Shown: positions 12,327-24,117, counted from the stretch's first letter. The stretch: 64,000 bases of DNA from Schistosoma haematobium (GCF_000699445.3 NC_067198.1:27911536-27975535); one strand, 5' to 3'. Numbers and translations are program-made. The notes: generated by a model from the sequence alone, not told the origin.

Positions 12327-12689
12327 AAGAAAGAATTGAATGTGGCAACAGAACACGATAAACCATCAACAAACATAATGCATGTAAGTCCACAGTTAAC
12401 GATGTGTACATAGAACTAACTTGATAACTGACACGATTCGAATGTACTTCTTCACAATCTTCTTCTCATACTTGTAAATGATGCCTGTATATTTTCCATT
12501 TCATTCACTTGTCATCCGAATTTATTTCATCATAATAATGCCTCACTGTGGTGACACACAAATTACTACACAATCTATCACTAATACAATTTATCATGTT
12601 CTTGCCACAGCTACCACAGAATCTATCCTTATTCACATTTCACTTCAGGTCCAATATCTGTTTGTCATTTTCCTGATAACTCTGGATGT
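12319..12689 (+). repeat. Near-identical block, pair of 6822-7192
   Basis: This is the second copy of the promoter/exon 1/intron 1/exon 2 block described at 6822-7192. Confidence 0.75.
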
Positions 12690-13739
12690 TATTTTATCTC
12701 AAGCCGCAACAGGTGAGTGATAAATAATACTATTTTATTGAAAATGCTGAGAAAGGAGGGTATAAGTACAAAAAGGTTTCTCCCTGGTACTGATATGGCA
12801 GACACTTTGTATTCAGCATGTATTTCGATGTTGAATGAGAAATAAGGTTTCTCCAACTAATCTTTAAGATTTCGATGAATTATTTCAAATATATGTTTCT
12901 CAGGCGACCGTGAATCGATTTTCGTGGTTCATCATTAATTTGCATTCGTTTACTTCAACTTGTTAACTCATGTATGCAAACAAACATCTAAAATGAATCA
13001 TTTGTTTCGGATAATATGAAGAGACAATGTGATGCAATCAGTTATTGTGTGATGGTGTAATCGGTTATTGTGTTGAAAATGCTGTATGTTGATATTAATT
13101 AATCAAGAATTTGGAAGAACTCCTCATAGTGTAATTAGTAAATTGCAAAGTTATCTCCAAGATAATGGTAGTTACACTATTTTCAGTTATTTTATGTATT
13201 TGGTAAGTATCAGAAAGTCGTGCTGGATGTTATTTTCAGTTGAAATATTTCATTTTTGTATAGTCGTTTTAAGACACTATTCATCAATGTTTCTCTCCTT
13301 AATCCCAAATGAATCTCTCCCTACGATACATGTTATATTCTCCTAATCCTTTCATTTGCTGAAATGTAGCATGGTTAGTTTGATCATGAATATCATACAC
13401 TTGAATCGTATTATTGTTTCAATAACTTTTTACTTTGTATACTTCGAAAAATCGATATACATTTAGCATAAACACATCGTCAAGTATTTCACTCAAAATT
13501 CGACTATCAACAATGATTGTTATGGGTTATTTTTTATTTAGTTGATCACTTTAGTTCTTTTTTTATATGAGAAATTCTGTTTTCCACATAATTCAGGTCC
13601 TTCTGAAGATGAAGTAGTAGAAAAATTTGAAGAAATTAAAGCAACAAAAGAATTTCAAAAAGCTAAAGAAAAAGTTATAGAATCATTATCAGATAGGATT
13701 GATAAATATGTTCTGGACCACTTTCGTAAAAATCAATAA
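12378..13739 (+). CDS. Small secreted helical protein, copy B (three exons, about 70 aa, unknown function)
   Basis: Exons: 12378-12383 (ATGCAT; donor GTAAGT), 12649-12712 (after TTCACTTCAG; donor GTGAGT; ends phase 1) and 13597-13739 (after ATAATTCAG), stop TAA 13737-13739. The joined protein is 2 + 21 + 1 + 46 residues. Exon 2 encodes a hydrophobic stretch (YLFVIFLITLDVI) followed by Ser-Gln-Ala-Ala-Thr, a textbook signal peptide and cleavage site. The mature part of about 48 residues is highly charged and probably alpha-helical, with the segments KATKEFQKAKEKVIESL and SDRIDKYVLD. An AATAAA overlaps the stop codon (13735-13740), so the 3' UTR may be very short. The first-exon assignment rests on the identical ATGCAT/GTAAGT at all three loci. 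Microexons of length divisible by three in intron 2 cannot be excluded. I do not recognise the family; a schistosome secretory product is inferred. Confidence 0.72.
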
Positions 13740-13740
13740 A
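13735..13740 (+). terminator. Polyadenylation signal overlapping the stop of copy B
   Basis: AATAAA spans the TAA stop codon of the last exon. A cleavage site 10-30 bases downstream would give an almost absent 3' UTR. Confidence 0.4.
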
Positions 13741-13981
13741 CCTACTCAAAGTCAATTGAATAATAATGATAATAATAATTAATATCTTGTGTTTTAATGA
13801 TAACATTAATATTAATTCGTCTTTTAAAATAAACAAATAACCGTTTGTTTGCTTTTTGAGTGATTAAAACAAAAATTTGATTTTAATAAATCATACTTAA
13901 ATGTTACACCATTATTGTTGTTGGAAATTATTCAAATATGGGCATGTGTTTCACTTTACTTAAGTTCCATTTACCTGATAT

Positions 13982-14251
13982 TGTAGTGAACAGAACACGA
14001 GTGGGGACAAACGATGTATATTTAGTACAACATTACAAAGTTACTTGGTAAAATAGAAAAACCATACGATAATACTTAATTTGCAAAATGTTCAATAATT
14101 GTCTCGAACTTTGTTGTTCTTGAATTTCCATACTAATTGTTTTCTATTCCCGCTCTTCCTTTCTTGACCTTCCCCATCTTCTGCTACCAGACATTACATT
14201 CCCGACTCGCGTCATATACTACTTATATCAATATAAGTAGCACGCACCACA
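13982..14251 (+). mobile_element. Solo LTR, family B (270 bp), with 4-bp target duplication
   Basis: It begins TGTAGTGAACAG and ends CACCACA, and is flanked by ATAT on both sides (13978-13981 and 14252-14255). A second copy with its own target duplication is at 20107-20379. Near the 3' end is a hairpin (TACTTAT...ATAAGTA). TG...CA termini plus 4-base duplications fit an LTR retrotransposon reduced to one LTR. The parent family is not in the window. Orientation is arbitrary. Confidence 0.7.
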
Positions 14252-14577
14252 ATATAACTGAACTATTCAATTTATTAATATCTTCTGGGTTATATTTAAC
14301 AATAGGAAATAAACAGTTGATTAGTCTCTTATTGAAATAATCAAGGATTTTTATTTATATCAAGTTTCAAATTATGGAAATACGTATTTACAATGGTATT
14401 TATTTGTAATTATCTTCTGATAATTAGAACATTTTGGTTGTATTGGATATGGAATTAGAATTTTTGACAATTGATCAATTCCATTGATTTGATAAAAACT
14501 AATAACTTGTTTTATTCAAACATTTGAGATTTGTGACAAATCTTAATTGATTGACTCGTGGATTTAAGCTAACTAAA
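14252..14577. other. AT-rich spacer
   Basis: No gene or element recognised between the solo LTR and the next SINE. Confidence 0.4.
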
Positions 14578-14800
14578 AAGTGGATTGGTTAAAGTTAGAC
14601 ATTAACGCCGTTGGATACCGGCTCAGTGGTCTAGAGTTTAAGAGTTCGCGCGCGAGAATGATAGATCCTGGGTTCGAATCTCGCAAGGTGTGATCGTGGG
14701 TGCGCACTATTAAGGAGTCCTATACTAGAACAAAACGGCCGTCCAGTACTTTCAGGTTTTCCATAGTGGTCTAGCTTCAACTATTAAATGGCAAAAAACT
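14578..14800 (+). repeat. tRNA-derived SINE (Sm-alpha-like) with degenerate hammerhead
   Basis: The head GTGGATTGGTT..AGTTAGACATTA is followed by a box A-like GGCTCAGTGGTCTAGAG and a good box B, GGGTTCGAATC (14672-14682), and then by a decayed hammerhead segment (AAGGAGTCC...ACAAAACGG). It ends with a TGGTCTAGCTTCAA tail. The same order occurs at 25172-25405 in reverse. Schistosome Sm-alpha SINEs are known to carry hammerhead ribozymes. This copy lacks CTGATGAG and is unlikely to cleave. Confidence 0.7.
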
Positions 14801-17060
14801 GTCAGTAGGATTTAATGCGATTAGCTCTAACCATATCCATATTCTCCTTTGTGAAAGAGATAATCTATTCTGAATTTGTAGTGAACCCCAGAAAATTATG
14901 TGTAATCAATCACTTACTGGGTGAGAAGTTTCAAATCTACAAGCACTTTACTTCAGTCACGCCAAATAATTGTACATGAAGCTGGTTGTATAATAAAAAA
15001 CACTTAACAAAATGATATTAAACTATACATATAAATTGAAATAAACAGAAAAAGTGATTTTAAAATGCTTGATAAATGCCAACAAAACTCCAAAAACTAG
15101 GTTATTCACAGTGTAACTTTTATAAATAACAAGCTAATTGTACCATTTTTCACTTGCGAACACTTTTTGTCATTAATCTCAAACAGTATCTTTATAGTAA
15201 CAATTTTTAGTTGTGTTTCAACACATTGTATGATGAATTTTTGCTGTTATAATAACCACTTCCTTATTGTCAAATAAATTACTTTACCCTTTACAACCTA
15301 GATTTGTTTACACATTTGATGTTTTTGTCTAAGAATCTACATAAATGCTTATTCGTGAAGATTTTTTAATACCCTTGTATCTTGTTATAATTCTCCTGAA
15401 CTTCAGTCTCAAATATATTATGTCCCTAAATTTTGTGTTTTTTACGTATCTATTAACCCTAAGTCCATAATCCTTAATGGCTACTTTCCAATTAGCCGTT
15501 TTTGTCTAAGTTTATTCAATTTTACAGACATTTTCAGAAATTTACTTTTCAATCAATATGACTAATGACACTGATAAGCATTAGATTCGAGATTTACTAC
15601 ACCTACATAATATTACATTTGAAGAGGTAAAATAGCAATATAATGCTTTATCACTTTAAAAATCCCATCTATATATCACTTTTAGGTCGTCTTATATAAT
15701 ACAGGATGGTCCATTGTTGATAATAAGAATCACTATATATCTTCTGAAATAGTTCGTTATTGCATAACTGTGAATAGTTGTGTTAAAGTACTATCTCAAA
15801 TCAAACTGTCTGATATTAGTTATTGAGATTTGTTAACTGGCTGCTGGCTAAAAAACGAAATTAGGAATCTTAATTTATCAGATTTTCAAATCACATTATT
15901 TTTATCTTTGATTCTAATATTAAAATGCAAAAGATTATCTGCATAACGTAAGCGCATGATTTGATTTATTAATGTAATTCAGAGCTTACACACAGCTCAC
16001 TTTCCAATTTGCCAACAGAAGAAATTTGTATTCTCATGATAGTTGTGTTCTTTTGTTGAAATTCGAATCTAACACTCGCCATTTCAAATGCAAAAAATTA
16101 ATCCACTTGCCTGATGGAATTACTACGGCTACATATTTTTTTAAAAATAGACATTATTTATTTCTGATTTCTCGATGGCATCAATTTATTAGACCCTTTG
16201 TTGGGATATTCAGAAAAATATCCCGAAAATTATCCTGTTAAGTCTAATGCTATTCTTGAACGTGAAATGGTGTCATTTTCCTGTTGGTCAATATTCGCGG
16301 TAGTCCTAACTGTATAAATATACATTTGTCTGTAAAGTGTTATTCCTATTCTTATTCTTGTTCTGACCTCATAAAAAATTTCATCTACGGTTCGTGTCCT
16401 GATATATTGGAGATTGGTTAACAGTATTAGGGTCGTACTGGGATATCTGAAGTTGATCAGTCGGTAGAAATTAAAGTAGCCACCCCGCGGTCCACAATAC
16501 CCTTATACCAATAAAAGTAATTGGTTTTCTATTGAAAAAGATCAACAATAAACAATTGGAAATCATGTTTACATTATATATTGTTTCAATAAGTATTAGC
16601 TTTACTAATTCAATTAACATGTTTATTTCATTATGGTCCTATGAAGAAATAACTATTATAATCATAGAGTAGTTTTTTGGAGGTTGTAGTAATTTAATAA
16701 TTAAATTCATGAATCAATTAAAGCTAGATCATCATGAATAACCTGAAAGTACTAAATAACTGTTTCATCTTAGTATTGAACTCCTCAATGTCAATCAAAT
16801 TACTGATACTTTTCTACGAAAAACACCATAGAAACAAAGAATATTGTTTTTTTGTTTTGTTTTAAATTTTATTTACTAATTAAACCAATCCTAATTTCTT
16901 TTTTATTATGATACTACAAAATATTCCTGTAAATATTAAACAGAATGAAATAATAAGATAAGAAAGAAAAAAAAGAAAAAGATTGTTTATTGTCTAATAT
17001 AAATGAATAAAAACAAACAATTTGTTTATTCATTTATTTTTTTTCAAATCATTCATTGAA
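14801..17060. other. AT-rich intergenic DNA
   Basis: No exon homologous to the flanking secreted-protein genes and no element was recognised. Only short open frames are present. A slightly GC-richer patch at about 16380-16510 has no match I can name. Confidence 0.4.
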
Positions 17061-17068
17061 ACAATAAA

Positions 17069-18847
17069 TTATGGTTTTTTTCTTATTTGATCCAATACAT
17101 AATTATCAATTTTATCTGATAATGCATTTATCACTTTTGTTCTGACCTGTTGATATTGTGGTGTTTTTTTAATTTGTTCTAATTCCATTTTCTCATTTTG
17201 ATGTTTACCTAATTAATGTAAATAAATTATTTTTTTATAGGGGTGAAGATATTATCCAGAATAATAAACAAAAACTCCACTAATAAATTATGTAATATAG
17301 AGTATAAAATGCCTTCCCAAAACATTCACCTGTACCGTAGATAGTGTCTATTATTTATATCAAATAAACGTCAATAGGTGAATCAATCTAATATGGTTAT
17401 TTATTTCAGTGATATGATAGATTATTGAGATGAAAAATAAGGCATTATTCCTATTTTATTTCCTTAAGAATTTTATAATTATTCAGTTGAATATGAAATT
17501 TGTAATCTTTTTCCTATCGAGAAATCACTGGTGTTCATTGATAAATATCATAAAAGTAATTAATTATAGTTAAATATCTTCATTTTGTTATGAACAATAA
17601 TTAATGTATACATTTAGTGTTTGCCTTCTTCACATGTTCATTTACCTTTAAAATACAATATTACTAATAATCTAGAGATATATTATTGTTTTTTAAGTTA
17701 GTTCAAAACTTTCTATGATAAATATACTCAAACTTTCCACAATGATTATTTGCAGAGGTCCCTCGTTTCGAGTATAAGTGATAAGCGTTTCCGATATATA
17801 ACAATCAGCGACGACCAGATACAAAAAGTAGCATTAAAAGAGCCAAGACAATAAGTATTCAAACGACAAAGTAAAGTAGATGAAAATGTCTTAAATGATA
17901 TAAGATTTAAAAGTCAATTACTTTAAATTGTAGAAATATAACATAAGATTGAAATGAAATCCATTCCCTATAATTATGAAAATATAGTTATATTTCAATA
18001 TCATTTAAATTAGCATTATCCTTTTGCAACCTAATACATTAAAATATTAAAACATTATCTTAGTTTAACAATTAATTATCAGTCTTTAGGCATTTAATAT
18101 CACAAATTGACTGAAATTAATAAGTATGCTATTTTGAATTTACAAAGTATATTCAGAGAGTAGTCAGACAAAAGTGGACTCATTGAGATAATATTATATA
18201 ATAAAAGTTAGAAATTACTAAACAATACTGAAAATAACAAACTACCATTTAGTGCTACTTACCTTGTGACGTCTGTGAACAAATCACATTTATGGTAATT
18301 AAAAAAACTGCGAGTAAAAATTGAATCTAAAATTAAACATAACAAAAAACAAGTAATATGTTCAGTATGAGAACATGAAAAAGAATTTTGATACTCATAA
18401 ATAATATAATAAGTTTGTTATTATGGTTTAGCAATATCTACTATGTTGTAGCGAACGGTACTGGGTTTTAATACCAAAGTGAATATCAGTTCTGATATTC
18501 AAGTATATCCATCTCATAAGTTCCAAATAGGATGAAACATGCTTCCTGAATTTCACCACTAACGATCATCCACCTCTGCTTATAACATCTATCAAGATTT
18601 ATAAACTATCTAATCTGCGAGGGATAATATTTTATGTTATGAGCAGAACACAAGCAAAATGTACTGGAACAAGAACTACAACACGTGAGTATGGTAAGCA
18701 TCTATTATGTCAAAGGATAAATCAAGAAGTTTGTGCGACACACCTGTAATAAATCATGAAAAGAGAAGTATTATAAATCTCGAGAAAGGTAATACTCTAC
18801 TGTAGTGTATATGATATTGATATTATTAGTCATAAACTTACATGCAT
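17069..18847 (-). CDS. Small secreted helical protein, copy C (three exons, about 69 aa, unknown function)
   Basis: On the minus strand: exon 1 coding part 18847-18842 (ATGCAT; donor GTAAGT), exon 2 18326-18263 (64 bases, after TTAATTTTAG; donor GTAAGT; phase 1), last exon 17208-17069 (after CATTAATTAG), stop TAA. Exon 2 encodes IQFLLAVFLITINVICSQTS, a signal peptide aligned residue for residue with copies A and B. The last exon encodes 45 residues including IKKTPQYQQ, KVINALSDKIDNYVLD and QIRKKP, clearly homologous to copy B. The gene faces copies A and B. Its first intron (508 bases between coding parts) is unrelated to theirs at sight, so it is an older paralogue. The function is unknown; secretion is inferred from the signal peptide. 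Confidence 0.72.
18445..18560 (+). repeat. SINE relic with degenerate hammerhead ribozyme core, in intron 1 of copy C
   Basis: A box B-like CTGGGTTTTAATACC (18460-18474) is followed by GTGAATATCAGTTCTGATATTC and then CTCATAAGTTCCAAATAGGA and TGAAAC. The last part follows the known Sm-alpha hammerhead order (CTGATGAGTCC, AAATAGGACGAAAC) with several substitutions in the CUGAUGA box, so catalytic activity is unlikely. Confidence 0.55.
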
Positions 18848-18897
18848 CGTAGTTTTGAACTGAATTTGTGTTCCGTAATTACCTATAATACTTTCTC

Positions 18898-18905
18898 TTT
18901 ATATA
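18898..18905 (-). promoter_or_regulatory. TATA box of copy C
   Basis: On the minus strand GGACTATATAAAG lies 51 bases before the ATGCAT exon, the same spacing and the same GACTATATAA core as in copy B (CAGACTATATAAG). Confidence 0.6.
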
Positions 18906-18909
18906 GTCC

Positions 18910-20102
18910 AAAAAAACCACATTCCTTATATTTCCCTCTTGGTTGATTGTTTAATGACATTTTCTTATAACGAATAATATTTTAGAAATCGACATAAAAT
19001 ACTTCTCTTTTTCCAGTCGTCTATTATTTTGACAATAACAATATATTGACATTTTATTTGTGTTGTAAATATTTAGTTATTGCGTTAACTTTGATCTTTT
19101 AATTGTGTATTCATAGTAAATTAATAACAATACATGGAAATGAACATAAATTATTGAATGACCCTTTGTTTTACCTATGTTATTCTCTTTTGTAAATCAT
19201 TAGAACAAAACAGTATATATTATTTATGTAAACAGGAGTGGCTAATAGTTTGTTTTTATCGACTATTGTTACATTTGCGAAAATTATTATCGTTATAAGT
19301 TTTTGTTCAAATACTTGTCATATAAACTAACGAATTAATTATTCTGACTTTTATACAGTTAGCGGAGAGATATGATTTTTGTTGAAAAACCTATTCTAAC
19401 TGTAGAATATACTTAAACAAAACTAAAGTTCATTCCACTTTATTGTTCAGTTAGACCTAATTTAATATCAGTCCATCCTTAATAGTGTCATCTTTTCAGT
19501 AAGATATCTGCATAATTAATTCATTCAGATTACTATAGAAACAATCAAAATATGGAGGTAAAAATCAATTGAAATTAATGGAAATTTTTGAAAGATTCGT
19601 ATGAAATTAACTATGGTTAGTTAAGGTCAACATAGAACTTTTTCTCTAGTTTTCGTATTTATTTTCTTGAATATAACATTAAAGTCCGATTAAATTAAAC
19701 GTATAACACTTTAGTACGACTAATAGTTGGTCAACAATTAGTAGAAATATCTTGCTATTCAAATATCACGACTTTCGTATGCAAATGTACTCATTGTTTC
19801 TAGTGTCAGATCATCTATAGGGCAGGTTAAGTTAATGATAATATTATGGCATACCATTTGCAATTTTCGTTTCTTTTTTTCAAAATATTCAATCTTTCTG
19901 ATTATAAATCATCACTTAGCTATTCACTCAAACTTTTTTCAGGCAGGAATTTACATGAGTAAATCCTTACTTTGCAAAACTGAAAATTTGTAGTTCAAGA
20001 GCAGAATTGTGAATCATATAAATCATAAATTATGATATTCGTGCAAACATGAGTAACTATTAAACGTAATAATACGTGCCTCTACTCAGTTCTTACTGCT
20101 AC
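18910..20102. other. AT-rich intergenic DNA
   Basis: No gene, splice-bounded exon or element recognised. Confidence 0.4.
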
Positions 20103-20106
20103 ATAG

Positions 20107-20379
20107 TGTGTTGAACAAGAACACAGGTGGGGACAACCAGTGAATTTAAATATACAATTACAGAGTTCTTTCATCAGATGTGGAAACCATACATTCATCG
20201 CTTCATTTGCAAATCCTCCATCAATTGTCCTAAACTTCATCGTTCCTTTATTGCTATAACAATTACTCTGTTCCCGTTCTCTTCGATTCGATCATTTCAA
20301 CCTTCTACTGTCAGGTTTCCCACTTTCTGTTGACGTTCCATACTACTTATGTTTGTCGACATAAGTAGCATACACCACA
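20107..20379 (+). mobile_element. Solo LTR, family B (273 bp), with 4-bp target duplication
   Basis: It begins TGTGTTGAACAAG and ends CACCACA, flanked by ATAG on both sides (20103-20106 and 20380-20383). It shares with 13982-14251 the GAACAC..GTGGGGACAA head, the TTCCCGTTCT-like middle and the 3' hairpin (TACTTAT...ATAAGTA). The middle differs by many substitutions, so the two insertions are not recent. Confidence 0.7.
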
Positions 20380-20383
20380 ATAG

Positions 20384-21230
20384 GATTTTTTGGTGAGATT
20401 ATATGCGCAATTTACAGAGAAAAACACTTCCATAAAACGATAATTCAGTATCACATAAATATTTCACCACAATGAAACTGCTACAACATTGCACACTTTT
20501 TCTGTGTACAAATATTTATTATATATTCTCTTGTAAAGGTAGTGCTAGGCATTCGGAGAAGAATTTTTATTCACTGTCTTAATCTACTACAAAGAAGTTT
20601 GTTTCTTCACCAAATTATTTCACCATTTTATACGAAATAGATGAATGCATAGTACCGGACACAGAACAACGGTCAATGAGCAAAACATGACGACCGAGGC
20701 AACTTTGATTTCTGGAAAAATGAGTTACTGAGTGGTAATTCTCGAATGCTCTTTATTCTCCTCATATTTGTTTCATAAATTTACATTTTTTCCAAAATTT
20801 CACCTTCTTAGTTTGAGATAGTCAAATTTTCAAGAAACAACTCTTCTAATGCAATATGAATGCCCCTATGATTTTCTTAAAAGAAACGTTTCTTAGTATA
20901 ATTAACTGATCACAGGTTTTTGCATCTCATTCTGTACATGAAAACTACAGATATTTGAAATAATTAAGTTAATGGTTTGTTTAGCTTGTATAGAGTACCA
21001 CATAAAAATACCTTTAGAACAAAAAATTCGAATTGGGAATCGTTTCCTGAACATTAAAAATATAGAAAACTAATCTTATTGGTCAACAAAAATATTATTA
21101 AAATTAAGATTGAAGTAGTCCGCAATGCGACTAGCAGTCTATTTAACTATAGAATTGATGATAAAATCCAAAAATTCTGGAAGTAAAATTCGGGAGGAAT
21201 AAAAGTTTTTAAATGTAATCTACAAAAATA
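20384..21230. other. AT-rich intergenic DNA
   Basis: Nothing recognised. Confidence 0.35.
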
Positions 21231-21234
21231 TAAT

Positions 21235-21640
21235 ATACAATTGTAACACGTGTAATCAGCAGTCACTGACAGGCGGGAAAGACCTGAAACCAAAACACAC
21301 AATGTTACCCGAGCACTTCACACCAAGAGAGAGAACACATAATGAAGCCATCAGTCGTTTATTTTGAAAATTAAAATCCGCGGGTTATGTACAGAAGGGA
21401 GAGCTAGTTTACAAAACAGTCTTATGAGTCATCCTGTAGGTTCAGTGTATGCAGAGCTTGGTCTTTTTCTTCTAAAGCATTTATTCTTGGTTGCCCTGCA
21501 ATAGAAAAACAGAATCTATTAACAACACCACACATGATGATTTTTAACCCCGTTACAGAATTAACATTCAAAAATGAGAGCTCATCAATTGTAACTATGC
21601 GTACAAACACTGAATACAGATCGGGTTACCGCCTCATTAT
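21235..21640. other. GC-richer patch, possibly a retroelement remnant
   Basis: The composition here is more balanced than in the flanks. A minus-strand frame at 21610-21422 ends in ALEEKDQALHTLNLQDDS. I cannot assign it; the abrupt change of composition suggests an inserted element. Nothing is seen from here to 22140. Confidence 0.25.
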
Positions 21641-22139
21641 CTGATGTGAAACCTTACACAGGATCGATTATATATGCGAAAGTAAATGTAACTTTGACCC
21701 AGCCTGATATACCAATGGCATTTACACGTAAATTACTTCCAAGCCTTCTTTTTGATTATTTTTCTTTTCATTCATCACTCTTGATGCCTACATTATCAAT
21801 GTTTTCAACTTTCCAGAATGATTTCAGAATAAGTTGTTTTTCAGCTTTCATCAACGCCATACTTAATTGACTCAAGTAATCAGTCTTCAGTTTCACGAGC
21901 GTATATTAGACCCTAAATTTCATTATAGTCCTTTCTTTATATTTATCAGAAATCAACAAAGATAGTGCTTTTACTTGATCATGACTCCATGGTTAACCAT
22001 AGTTGTTTAAAAATAATTATACTTCTCTTGATTTTTTCTTTCATACTCATTTTGAAAGTGGACATGCATATGCTATATAAATATATCCAAGGTATCCACT
22101 ACATTCCGTGCTTTTCATGAGATCTGGGTGTCTTTACAA

Positions 22140-22330
22140 TCCACTCAACAACTAGCAAAAATAAAAGAGCTGTCAGTAAGCAGCCTTGTTTTCCATCTGT
22201 CATCACTTCAAATGTACCTGTGGGCCGCCATTTATGCGTGAAATTTCAGTCGAGTTCGTCATGGGGGTTTCGTGTGAGGTTGATGAACTAATCAGGTACT
22301 CCGTAGTGACGAGGAAGATTTTTGGGATGA
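22140..22330 (-). pseudogene. Degenerate RTE-clade LINE fragment
   Basis: Read in parallel with the minus-strand LINE at 42480-42660, it shares the order GTAAGCAGCCTTGTT (GTAAGCAACCTTGCT there), the CTTCA segment, and TACTCCGTAGTG.CGA.GAAG near the end. It covers only the RT region after motif C. Confidence 0.45.
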
Positions 22331-23130
22331 TTAAAATAAAATTGATTTGTAAAAACGTTTTTTCCTCATTTTTAACTTTTCATGATCCTTCTCAACTTAT
22401 AAAAACACCTAAGTGATCAAAGAATTTTGTTTAAGTTGACTTCCTACTCACTTCTCCCATATGTTACTAATTACCATATGCTAAATATGTGGAGATATGC
22501 CTGACAAGCTAATTTTGTAAATAGTTTTTTGATGTTATTCGTCAATTTTTCACTGCATGTACATTTATCATTAAATGATTGTACGTGTTGTTTAAGTGAA
22601 TAACCTTGAACACTTCCTTCTGTTGTGTTGCATTCATAGCACGACACACCCCGTTAACTGCTAACAAATACACTGTTACACACATACCTCTCGTTCTCCA
22701 TTCGCTTGTGATTGTGTTAACTGAAATCTAAATCAAATACTGTCTACATCTATAGACTGTAGTCGGAATATATCATAATCTAAGTTGGATTATACTACTG
22801 AGAGTTCATCAATCTTACTGGAATCTTCAATCCTCTATAATTGTGGATTTTTCGTACCAGACTAAATTAGAACACGCGCAAACCTGGTGAATTAAGTAAC
22901 GTCTCTAATTTTTGTTGTATTTATAACATTTAACTGATTTATATTAACATTACTATTTGTACCTAATAACTCTGTTATCATTTTTGAGTTCATATATTGT
23001 TTGATCTACCACAAATACACAGTTTCACATACACACATCATTCCGACCTTGTTGGTTGCGATTTTTCAACAGTTTACCAACAACTCTGTTTCAAAGGTTT
23101 AGACTCAAATCATGCAGAATATGCGCCATC

Positions 23131-24117
23131 AATTGAACACGAAAACTTTGGATCTATATCTAACATCCCTTGGAATTATTTCCCCCACATCATCACAATA
23201 GTGGATGTATATTTAGACTTATGACCATGCACAATGCTGACAGTAACAAGTAAACCATACATTTTGTATTTATTAGTTTCTGCCTTCTGTTAACGTATTC
23301 TTTATATACGTTTTTGAAGTGTTAGCTGGGTAAAAATACTTTCATATTTGTATTAGCCCGCAGCAGATTCTATAGGGTTTTTGTAACCCAGACTAATACC
23401 GGTCTTCACCTGGCATGAATCTGTAAACTGTCCATTCTCCATCTACAACATTGTAGGGAAATCCGTCTTATGAATTCTGTATAATGTTCGCAACCGAAAT
23501 AAAAAGCTGAAAAAGACATCCATAGCATTTTATTGAACAGTATTGTCATTAACTTGTTTCTTTCCCCTGTCTCGTAGTTTAACTTTTATTCACGTCTCTT
23601 TTAACCGCAATTTATATTCTTCAGTCTTCCTCATCCGAACTTTTATAATGCAACTTTGGTTGAAGACCTGCCTCTTGTTACCTAATTTTACTGTTGCATG
23701 TTGCCAGACTGTTGACAATAAAGTCGTATTTGACCGAGCTCAAGTTGACGGCGTGATTCGGTGTGTGACCTTCGACTGTCAGTCTGCAAATGTTACTGCA
23801 ATCCACGTAGATGGACATCTGATCCTATCTTGTCGGGAACATTTTCATTGGTCCTCAGGCATCGGATTCTTGTTTATTAAATTCCTTTTGTGGTCGCACA
23901 AGCTAGTCTGTGTTAGCACAGTCGGTACCGTTTTAGGTATTTTGTACCTTTGATACAATTTAATATCTTTCTTAAATTAGAACCGTTCAAATTGAACACG
24001 GAGTTTGTGTTTCGATATAATTTAATACGAGTAACTCAAAACGCTTTGTACGCTATACAGAAGAACGTAGTCCGACTCAAGCTGATAAATTTTGGTTCGT
24101 TAGTCCTGGGTTCAATC
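23131..24117 (+). repeat. Outer inverted repeat, left arm (pair at 57967-58952)
   Basis: Nearly 1 kb reads as the reverse complement of 57967-58952, with few substitutions and essentially no length change (paired positions sum to 82083-82084 throughout). The arm contains an RTE LINE fragment (23390-23490) and an unclassified repeat of about 0.62 kb (23500-24117). Because the pairing runs past the repeat into unrelated flank (23131-23390), this is an inverted segmental duplication and not two independent insertions. The 136-codon open frame in each arm shows no family I know. Confidence 0.8.

Noticed and set aside
13187..13202. Possible 16-base microexon in intron 2 of copy B (between TTTTCAG and GTAAGT)
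   Set aside because: Its length is not a multiple of three and would break the phase 1 join to the last exon. Copies A and C show no counterpart.
14620..14690. tRNA gene
   Set aside because: Boxes A and B are present but no cloverleaf with paired acceptor stem follows. The segment is the head of a SINE that recurs elsewhere in the window.
23543..23953. 136-codon open frame, repeated at 58540-58130
   Set aside because: The repetition comes from the inverted duplication. The frame lies in a dispersed repeat, the third copy is not open, and no domain is visible.
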